Origin: an uncultured Eubacteriales bacterium
GTDB lineage: Bacteria > Bacillota > Clostridia > Oscillospirales > Oscillospiraceae
NCBI GenBank assembly: GCA_905202605.1
Contig: CAJKSU010000028.1
Location: 1-20,029 of the forward strand
Direction: 5' to 3'
DNA length: 20,029 nt
The position numbers were made by a program, and so were the translations under genes. The notes below the pieces were generated by a model. That model saw nothing but the letters and a program-made list of their open reading frames with translations, was not told the DNA's origin and did not search any database. Positions 14,675 through 20,029 of the stretch are shown in pieces. Position 1 is the first letter of the stretch. Each line of letters starts with the position of its first letter.

Positions 14675-16735
14675 TTAGATCCGCATGGCTGCGGCGAAGG
14701 CGGAGCGGGTGGCAGTCTGCACATTGCCGGAGCCTTCGTTATCACCGATGACAATAAAGGTGTCTACCACATCGGCAAAGGTCAGCGCCTCGTCCTGAAG
14801 CGCCTGCATGCCGCCGCAGGCCACGATGGAGTCGCAGGTGAGGGTATGGCTTTCACCATGTTTGTCGGTATAGGTGACGGAGCCGGGAGCCACAGCGGTG
14901 GTGGTGGCCTTTTTGATGGGAGTCAGGCTGGGCATTTTCGCCCATGCATCGGCAAACATCGAGTAATAATGCACCCGGTCCGCCTCGGCGGCGAACTTCC
15001 GCTGACGGGAGAGGATGGTGACATTGTGACCGTTCTCCGCCAGATACATGGCGGTTTCCATGCCGATCTCGCCGCCGCCGATGACCACGATGTCCTTGCC
15101 CAGCTCCTGCTCCTTTCCATAGACCTCGATGGGGTCGTAGACGCCGGAGATGGGTGCGCCGGTTTCATCCAAAAGTCCGGCGATGGGAGGGAACTTGGGA
15201 ACAGCACCCAGAGCGGCGATCACAGCATCAAATTCTTCCTCTGCGATCATGGCGGGGGTGGCGGCAGTGTTCAGCTTTACATTCACGGCGCTCTTTGCAA
15301 GCTGCGCAATCAAATAGTCCTTATATTCCCGCAGGGGCCACTTGAAGCTGGAGAAGTCTGCATGGAGCAGCTGACCACCCAGCTTGCCGGACTTCTCATA
15401 CAGGGTGACGCTGTGACCGTGCTGGCAGAGATACAGGGCGGCACGCATGCCAGCCGGGCCGCCGCCAATGACAGCTACCTTCTTTGGGGCAGTTGCGGCG
15501 GGAATCAGTGCGGAGAGCTTGTGGGTGATGCCGATTTCGGGGTTCACGGTACAGACGGATTTCCACGGACCCTGCATACCCAGACCGTGGCAGCGGTTGC
15601 AGCGGACACAGGGAACTACGTCCTCGCCCCGGCCTTCGAGAATCTTTTCGCCGTACTGACTGTCGCAGATAAACGCACGGCCGATGCCGATCATATCCGT
15701 CTTGCCCTCGGCAATGTAGGCTTCCATGTCGTCAAGATTCTGGAATCCGCCGATGGGGGCGGTGATGATCTTTGCACCGCTTGCCTTGATGGCGGCAGCG
15801 TATTGCAGGGTCAGGGGATCGTGGGGCTTGGAGTTGAAGCCGGTGGGATGTGCCAGATCGCCGTCTCCGGCACGGAGCTGGAGAATGTCGATATAGCCCT
15901 CTGCCAGCTTGGCAAACTTTACGATATCCTCGATGGTCAGGCCGTCGTCCTCCTCACCGGATACCTGCATTTCTACAAGGAAGTCCTTGCCGAAGGCATC
16001 CTTCACTGCCTTTGCAACCATGATCGGGAACTTGGCGCGGTTCTCCATGGGGCCGCCGAATTCGTCGGTTCGCTTATTGTACTTGGGAGATAGGAACTTG
16101 CTGAGCAGGGTTGCGCCGTAGGAGGCATGGATGGAGCACATGTCATAGCCGCAGCCTACGTAGTATTTCAGCTTATTCACCAGCGTGTCGCAGTATTCCT
16201 GCATTTCCTTGAGACCCATTGCCTTGATGGGGCCGTCGTGGGCGCCGGGAGGGCCGAAGGGCATGGGTGCGCCGTCGCCGCCCATGGGCATCATGTCTGC
16301 CATATCCTCCATCATTTCCTCCATCTCGGCAGGGGAAAGCTGGGGCATGCCGCCGGCTGGCTCTCCGTCATAAACGCCGAAGCCGTCGGGGGCGGACAGA
16401 TGGGTGGCGGCGGAGACCTTGGCTCCGTAGAAGTGGATCTGATCCACCATCAGGGTCATGGTGTTTTCCAGCGCCGGGTCACGGGTGTCCCACATGGGGA
16501 AATGACATCCGTCGCCAAAGCCTTCCCGCTGCTTGAGATTCGTCCAGTCGCCAATGGTGACGATGGCGGCACCGTTCTTGGCAAGGCCGACCAGATAATC
16601 CACCACTGCGTCCGAGGGATACAGCTCAGGTCCCTGCAAAAAATGGGGCAGAGCGTTGGCGGACAGCAGGCGGCTTTTGAGAATGACGTTGCCGACCTTT
16701 AAGGGGGACATAATGTGCTTGTACTTGCGGCTCAT
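14675..16735 (-). CDS. Old-yellow-enzyme-type Fe-S flavoprotein, NADH:flavin oxidoreductase / 2,4-dienoyl-CoA reductase-like
   Basis: This 686-residue cytoplasmic oxidoreductase has the architecture of 2,4-dienoyl-CoA and enoate reductases. An FMN-binding TIM barrel spans about 1-365, including FLSPKYNKRTDEFGGPMENR and IGIGRAFICD. A 4Fe-4S site uses Cys376, 379, 382 and 395. An FAD site is at VAVIGGGPAGM (420-430) and an NAD(P) site at VVIGGGEIGME (550-560). Such enzymes reduce activated C=C bonds in anaerobes, but the substrate here is unknown. Where many relatives have HAAHGYLL, this has HASYGATLL. A Met-rich, acidic and proline-rich stretch at about 130-165 (nine Met in 29 residues) interrupts the barrel. 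The start has AAGGAG 9 bases upstream. It is monocistronic with its own extended -10 promoter and terminator, and is flanked by two MITE-like elements. Confidence 0.88.
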   Translation of the reverse strand: MSRKYKHIMSPLKVGNVILKSRLLSANALPHFLQGPELYPSDAVVDYLVGLAKNGAAIVTIGDWTNLKQREGFGDGCHFPMWDTRDPALENTMTLMVDQIHFYGAKVSAATHLSAPDGFGVYDGEPAGGMPQLSPAEMEEMMEDMADMMPMGGDGAPMPFGPPGAHDGPIKAMGLKEMQEYCDTLVNKLKYYVGCGYDMCSIHASYGATLLSKFLSPKYNKRTDEFGGPMENRAKFPIMVAKAVKDAFGKDFLVEMQVSGEEDDGLTIEDIVKFAKLAEGYIDILQLRAGDGDLAHPTGFNSKPHDPLTLQYAAAIKASGAKIITAPIGGFQNLDDMEAYIAEGKTDMIGIGRAFICDSQYGEKILEGRGEDVVPCVRCNRCHGLGMQGPWKSVCTVNPEIGITHKLSALIPAATAPKKVAVIGGGPAGMRAALYLCQHGHSVTLYEKSGKLGGQLLHADFSSFKWPLREYKDYLIAQLAKSAVNVKLNTAATPAMIAEEEFDAVIAALGAVPKFPPIAGLLDETGAPISGVYDPIEVYGKEQELGKDIVVIGGGEIGMETAMYLAENGHNVTILSRQRKFAAEADRVHYYSMFADAWAKMPSLTPIKKATTTAVAPGSVTYTDKHGESHTLTCDSIVACGGMQALQDEALTFADVVDTFIVIGDNEGSGNVQTATRSAFAAAMRI

Positions 16736-16773
16736 AGTGATCTCTCCTTCTTGCTATCATACTAGCTGTTAGC

Positions 16774-16782
16774 ATTATAACA
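16774..16782 (-). promoter_or_regulatory. Extended -10 promoter of the flavoenzyme gene
   Basis: The minus strand reads TGTTATAAT, a perfect TATAAT with the TGn extension. The -35 position (about 16797-16802, TGTTCA) is weak, as is common with extended -10 promoters. The predicted leader is about 30 bases. Confidence 0.6.
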
Positions 16783-16848
16783 AACGGAGCGAAGAATGAA
16801 CAGGGACGATTTGTGCGGTTTCTGTGGGATTTGAAAGGGCAAGGAATG

Positions 16849-17016
16849 TTATGGCAACACCGCACAATTGCGTCTGCGGGCTTTGGCGGTTCTTTTCCTC
16901 CACAAATTCGCTGCGAAAAGTTTGAAATACACAAAGTATTCCTGCATTTTCGTAACAAGTTTGTGATGCAAAATTCCTCGCCAAATCTCCTTGTCGAATT
17001 ATGCGGTATTGCCTTA
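16849..17016. repeat. MITE-like inverted-repeat element, copy 2
   Basis: This 168-base element is in the same orientation as copy 1. The left end is GGCAACACCGCACAATT and the right end, read on the minus strand, is GGCAATACCGCATAATT. It is bounded by TTA at 16849-16851 and 17014-17016. The central AATAC-ACAAA-GTATTCCTGC matches copy 1 almost exactly. The arm around it is different but still pairs (CGAAAA with TTTTCG), and TTGGCG pairs with CGCCAA further out. The right-hand TTA is the comEC stop codon read on the minus strand. Confidence 0.8.
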
Positions 17017-19242
17017 TGCCGCGGGGAGGGGACGGCTGCGGCTCCCGCAGATGCGGAAGGTACCGGCTTGATCGGTCCGATAGACTGCGGCCCCGGAGGC
17101 GGCGATGCGCTCCAGTGTCTCCGGGGAAGGATGACCGTAGGAGTTCTGACCCACGGAAATCACCACGGCCTTGGGGCGAACCGTGTCCAGAAGGACACGG
17201 GAGGTACTGTATTTGGAGCCGTGATGTCCGGCAACCAGAATGTCCACAGCACTGAGCTGGTGGGTGGCGAGCAGAAGGGACTCGCCGTCGGCGCTCATAT
17301 CCCCGGTGACCAGCGTGGAAAGCCCCGGCAGGCAGACAAGCAGGCTGAGGCCGGAATCGTTGCTGTCCGAGAAGGATTGCGGACTGTAAAACAGAATTGA
17401 CGCGAGCCCCAGAGAACCTTGAGCATCGGAGGACAGGGGATAGACCGGTGTTCCGGCCTCCGCAGCGGCGGCTTCGACGGCATCGCGCCTGTCATCGGGA
17501 ACATCCGGGATCACGATAGCGTCCACGTCCATCCGTTCCAGCAGCACCGGAACGCCGCCAGCGTGATCCTCGTCAAAGTGGGTCAGAACCAGCAGTCGTA
17601 CCCGGCTGACACCGCGGGCGCTTAAATGATCTGCGGCCAGAGTGCCTGCGTTTTCCGTACTGCCGCCGCAGTCCACCAGAATCACGCCGCTGCCAGTTTC
17701 GAAGATCAGGCATTGCCCCTGACCCACATCCAGCGCAGTAAAGGACGGCGTCATGGAGTCCAGCAGGAGCAGCAGCATACAGACGGACAGGCCGAATACG
17801 CCGCAGCAGATGGGCAGTCTGCGCCGGGATTTTCCAAACACCAGCAGCAGGAGAATGAAATAGAGCAGCACTGCGGCGGCGATCCCATAGACCGTGTCGG
17901 TGTAAATGCAGGCGAAGGGGAGCCGGGAAAGCAGACCTGCGATCCGGAGCACATACCGGAAGCCCCATGCCAGAATACTGCCCAGCAGGCGACCCACGCC
18001 GGGCAGTGCCATGCCGATTAGCGAGGTGAGAAGGCTGCCGCCGAAGCACCAGGAGATCACCGTGCCGGTGAGCAGGTTACTGACCGGAGAAATCAGGGAG
18101 ACGCAGCCGAAATACAGCGCCAGCAGGGGAACAGTGAAGGTGATGGCGGAAAGGGTGACCGTGAGATTCAGAAGCATCCCACGGCGGAGCCGAGGGAGCA
18201 GACCCTTACCCCTGCGGCGGGGAAACCTCCGATACAGCCTGCCCGTCAGCAGCGCGATGCCGATCACCGACAGAAAGCTTAGCTGCAGACCCCAGTTCAG
18301 GATGCACCATGGATTTTGGAGCATCAGCACCGCACCGGCGCAGGACAGGCTGGTGGGCCAGTCGGATTCCCGCGACAGAGCATTGCCGGAGAGCAGAAAG
18401 CACTCCATCACACAGGCACGTACCACAGAGGGGCTTCCGCCGGTGACGATGGCAAACGCAATGCAGAGGGGAATGCCGATCAGTGCGGTGTGCCAAGGCT
18501 TTCGGAGAAAGAACAGCATGCCCACCAGCACCGCCATATGCATGCCGGACAGCGCCAGCGCGTGGTAGATCCCGGCGTGCTGGAGGGTGGATTTGTCGGT
18601 GATGGAAAGGCCGGTGCGGTTGCCTGTGGTAAGCGCAATGGCGTAGCCCTGCACGTCCTCTGGGAAGCACTGAGCGGCGCTTTCCTCCAGCCGGTGGGCG
18701 AGCAGGCGGGGCAGATAGCGAAGGGGCGCGGCGGTGCAGGGCGTAATCTCTGCATCGGAGCGGGAAAAGGCTGTGAGATAGATGCCCTGCGAATAGGCGT
18801 AATAATCGCCGTCCCCGGCGCTGTTCTGGAGCTGTGCCTGAACGGAAATGCAGTCGCCGGGCTGCACCGGTGTGTCGGTATTCCGGAGAAACAGGTCAAC
18901 GGTGAGCGTGCGGAAGCCGATTTTTGTGCGGGCTGTGACCCATTGCCCACCGGAAGCAAAGCGCCCGTAGTCCGTAGCTTCTGCTTCCAGAAACTGATGA
19001 CTTCCACTCCAATATAGCACCGGACGCAGATATAGCATCTGATACTCATAGCTCCAGCAAAGCCCCAGAGCGGCAGGAATCAGCAGGAGCGCGATCCGGC
19101 GGCGGGCGGTGCAAATGAGAACAAAGATCCCGACGGTTACAAAAATTCCGGCGGTGATCAGCAGTGCGGCGGATGGAACTGGGAGCAGTGCGCCCAGCAG
19201 ACCGGCGCAAAGACCCAGACATAACAGCATGAAACGGCGCAT
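17014..19242 (-). CDS. comEC: ComEC/Rec2 DNA-uptake channel protein
   Basis: This is a 742-residue membrane protein of natural transformation, forming the channel that passes single-stranded DNA inward. The layout is as expected. Two N-terminal spans precede the DUF4131 region (to about 170). The competence domain of many spans follows (about 190-480, with GNRTGLSITDK, HALALSGMHMAVLVG and GGSPSVVRACVM). A C-terminal metallo-beta-lactamase-like domain runs from SFTALDVGQGQCLIFETG, with THFDEDHAGG (554-563), LVTGDM, AGHHGSKYST and YGHPSPETLE. ATG 19242 has AGAGG 8 bases upstream; a GTG at 19251 would overlap the ribosome binding site. It is complete and has a good promoter. Other competence genes are not in the window, so whether the cell is transformable is unknown. 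Its TAA stop coincides with the end of repeat copy 2. Confidence 0.93.
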   Translation of the reverse strand: MRRFMLLCLGLCAGLLGALLPVPSAALLITAGIFVTVGIFVLICTARRRIALLLIPAALGLCWSYEYQMLYLRPVLYWSGSHQFLEAEATDYGRFASGGQWVTARTKIGFRTLTVDLFLRNTDTPVQPGDCISVQAQLQNSAGDGDYYAYSQGIYLTAFSRSDAEITPCTAAPLRYLPRLLAHRLEESAAQCFPEDVQGYAIALTTGNRTGLSITDKSTLQHAGIYHALALSGMHMAVLVGMLFFLRKPWHTALIGIPLCIAFAIVTGGSPSVVRACVMECFLLSGNALSRESDWPTSLSCAGAVLMLQNPWCILNWGLQLSFLSVIGIALLTGRLYRRFPRRRGKGLLPRLRRGMLLNLTVTLSAITFTVPLLALYFGCVSLISPVSNLLTGTVISWCFGGSLLTSLIGMALPGVGRLLGSILAWGFRYVLRIAGLLSRLPFACIYTDTVYGIAAAVLLYFILLLLVFGKSRRRLPICCGVFGLSVCMLLLLLDSMTPSFTALDVGQGQCLIFETGSGVILVDCGGSTENAGTLAADHLSARGVSRVRLLVLTHFDEDHAGGVPVLLERMDVDAIVIPDVPDDRRDAVEAAAAEAGTPVYPLSSDAQGSLGLASILFYSPQSFSDSNDSGLSLLVCLPGLSTLVTGDMSADGESLLLATHQLSAVDILVAGHHGSKYSTSRVLLDTVRPKAVVISVGQNSYGHPSPETLERIAASGAAVYRTDQAGTFRICGSRSRPLPAA

Positions 19243-19278
19243 GGAACGCACCTCTTTCCGGCAACAGGATTTGCGTCA

Positions 19279-19307
19279 ATTGTACCATTGAATGGGAATC
19301 TTGTCGA
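19279..19307 (-). promoter_or_regulatory. Promoter of comEC
   Basis: On the minus strand TCGACA (19307-19302) and TACAAT (19284-19279) are separated by exactly 17 bases. Transcription would start near 19272 and give a ~30-base leader. Confidence 0.65.
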
Positions 19308-19325
19308 GTATATGGTCGGAGAAAC

Positions 19326-19390
19326 CCGTGGGAACTCCACGGAACGGAGCGAAAGAAAAGCCCCTTTGACGGCGGAGCCGGTCAAAAGGG
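19326..19390. repeat. Tandem hairpins between divergent comEC and rpoB promoters
   Basis: CCGTGG-GAACT-CCACGG (19326-19342) is followed by a longer hairpin. CCCCTTTGAC (19361-19370) pairs with GTCAAAAGGG (19381-19390), with an inner GGC-GGA-GCC stem. On the minus strand the larger one is followed by CTTTTCTTTC, so it could stop transcription running towards comEC. It could also be a REP-like remnant. Confidence 0.5.
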
Positions 19391-19421
19391 ACGGGGACAC
19401 TGTAAAAAGTGCATAAAAAAT

Positions 19422-19454
19422 CCGCAAACCCTTGACAATCAAGGAGGTTTGCGG
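19422..19454. promoter_or_regulatory. Palindrome overlapping the rpoB promoter, candidate operator
   Basis: CCGCAAACC (19422-19430) pairs with GGTTTGCGG (19446-19454), and the inner CTTGA (19431-19435) with TCAAG (19439-19443). The only interruption is a GA bulge. The palindrome covers the -35 hexamer and spacer and ends exactly at the -10 box. Confidence 0.5.
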
Positions 19455-19460
19455 TAATAT
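19432..19460 (+). promoter_or_regulatory. Strong promoter for rpoB
   Basis: A perfect TTGACA (19432-19437) and TAATAT (19455-19460) are separated by 17 bases. The start near 19467 gives a ~174-base leader to rpoB. This is the best -35 on the plus strand in the window. Confidence 0.8.
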
Positions 19461-19570
19461 AAGCATCTAGTATGTCAATCTGCGGGTGTGGAGCGCACCA
19501 ATGGATTCTGTGGTTATCTTACCACAACATCCTCGCTTCATCAAGCAGTAAATTTAAAACATAACAACTG

Positions 19571-19616
19571 AGCCGGGCGTATCGAGATATTCCCGGCGAT
19601 TTTCCCGGCTTCCGGG
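19571..19616 (+). promoter_or_regulatory. Leader RNA with mutually exclusive stems upstream of the rpoB ribosome binding site
   Basis: AGCCGGG (19571-19577) can pair with CCCGGCT (19604-19610). Alternatively CCCGG (19604-19608) can pair with CCGGG (19612-19616) right beside the SD at 19618-19625. The two pairings compete. The rest of the leader (19467-19570) has a small TGTGGT/ACCACA hairpin at 19509-19526 and nothing else obvious. Confidence 0.4.
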
Positions 19617-19632
19617 TAAGAAAGGTCGTGTG

Positions 19633-19653
19633 ATGTTCCTATGGCAATGGTGA
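19633..19653 (+). CDS. Six-codon leader mini-ORF overlapping the rpoB start
   Basis: ATG at 19633 is well placed 7 bases after AAGAAAGG (19618-19625) and encodes MFLWQW before TGA at 19651-19653. It overlaps the rpoB starts ATG 19641 and ATG 19647 (ATGGTGA overlap). It might couple rpoB translation to its own, or may simply be a chance frame. No direct evidence of translation. Confidence 0.3.
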   Translation: MFLWQW

Positions 19654-20029
19654 AAGACGTATACTACGGCAAAACCCTCAGAAAGTCTTATCAGAAGCAC
19701 GATGACATCCTGAACATGCCCAATATGCTGTGCATCCAGAAGGAGTCCTATGAGAATTTTCTCAACGAGGGCCTTCAGGAGGTATTCCGCGATGTGGGTA
19801 CCATTACCGATTATACCGGTAATCTGGAGTTGAGCTTTCTGGACTTTACCATGAACGATCCCCCTAAGTATACGGTGGACGAGTGCCGTGAGCGGGATGC
19901 CACCTACGCAAAGCCCATCAAGGTTCGCGTGCGTCTGCTTAATAAGGAGACTGGTGAGATCAAGGAGCAGGAGATCTTCATGGGCGATTTCCCTCTTATG
20001 ACTCAGGGCGGCACCTTCATCATCAACGG
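19641..20029 (+). CDS. rpoB: RNA polymerase beta subunit RpoB, N-terminal part, 3' truncated
   Basis: An open frame of 129 codons runs off the right edge. It encodes the N-terminal lobe of the RNA polymerase beta subunit: DILNMPNMLCIQKESYENFL, then DYTGNLELSFLDF, PKYTVDECRERDATYAKPIKVRVRLLNKETGEI and EIFMGDFPLMTQGGTFIING. These match bacterial RpoB at the same order and spacing. The start is either ATG 19641 or ATG 19647 (MVKDVYYGKT). The visible SD is 15 bases from the first, unusually far, but ideal for the mini-ORF ATG 19633. rplJ-rplL, the usual upstream neighbours, are absent; comEC lies upstream on the other strand, so rpoB has its own promoter. Confidence 0.95.
   Translation, partial: MAMVKDVYYGKTLRKSYQKHDDILNMPNMLCIQKESYENFLNEGLQEVFRDVGTITDYTGNLELSFLDFTMNDPPKYTVDECRERDATYAKPIKVRVRLLNKETGEIKEQEIFMGDFPLMTQGGTFIIN

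Noticed and set aside
14588..16093. About 500-codon plus-strand frame opposite the flavoenzyme gene
   Set aside because: It is a low-information Gly/Ala/Val-rich shadow of the flavoenzyme gene. It starts inside that gene's terminator and has no SD or family motifs.
16809..16819. ATTTGTGCGGT, an 11-base match to the inverse of the element's terminal repeat, as a third element end
   Set aside because: There is no matching second end at a fitting distance and no core sequence. It could be a remnant but is too short to call.
17014..17050. Repeat copy 2 as a terminator for comEC
   Set aside because: Its terminal repeats can pair, but no T-tract follows on the minus strand at either end.
19440..19446. 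AAGGAGG upstream of rpoB as a ribosome binding site
   Set aside because: It lies in the promoter spacer, upstream of the predicted transcription start, with no start codon at fitting distance.

Overview
The window reads as a chromosomal segment of a moderately GC-rich Clostridia, most likely an Oscillospirales/Ruminococcaceae-type gut Firmicute. This is inferred from three things: a dcw cell-wall cluster of the Firmicute type (PASTA-tailed PBP, SpoVE/FtsW, DivIB/FtsQ), a DNPR motif in MurE that predicts meso-diaminopimelate peptidoglycan, and short interspersed inverted-repeat elements of a kind I associate with this group. No species call is possible from sequence alone.

Positions 1-8705 (plus strand) hold the dcw cluster in the order PBP C-terminus with PASTA domains, murE, murF, mraY, ftsW/spoVE, murG, ftsQ/divIB, ftsZ. 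Together these genes make the UDP-MurNAc-pentapeptide, load it on lipid carrier (MraY), complete lipid II (MurG), polymerise it (FtsW/SpoVE plus PBP) and place synthesis at the septum (DivIB, FtsZ). ftsZ has its own promoter and is closed by a strong terminator. murD, murC, murB and ftsA are absent from the stretch. murE is interrupted by an in-frame TAG. Its C-terminus continues in the same frame with a possible restart codon and ribosome binding site.

Positions 8706-12480 (plus strand) are an accessory stretch: a YhfC-like polytopic membrane protein, a TIGR01212-type radical SAM protein, and a lone solute-binding lipoprotein with its own promoter and terminator.

Positions 12491-19307 (minus strand) hold five features of interest: a DUF3089 alpha/beta-hydrolase-like exported protein, a ZIP-family metal transporter, a large old-yellow-enzyme/2,4-dienoyl-CoA-reductase-type Fe-S flavoenzyme, ComEC, and two related ~168-bp inverted-repeat (MITE-like) elements. 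One element forms the apparent 5' leader of the ZIP gene. The other ends exactly on the comEC stop codon. They bracket the flavoenzyme gene.

Positions 19308-20029 contain the divergent comEC/rpoB regulatory region and the start of rpoB. The region has a strong consensus promoter embedded in a palindrome and a structured leader with a six-codon mini-ORF overlapping the rpoB start. I saw no CRISPR array, rRNA or tRNA, and no intact transposase. I did not find a clear-cut new multi-gene system. The best leads are the split murE, the paired structured elements and the rpoB control region.
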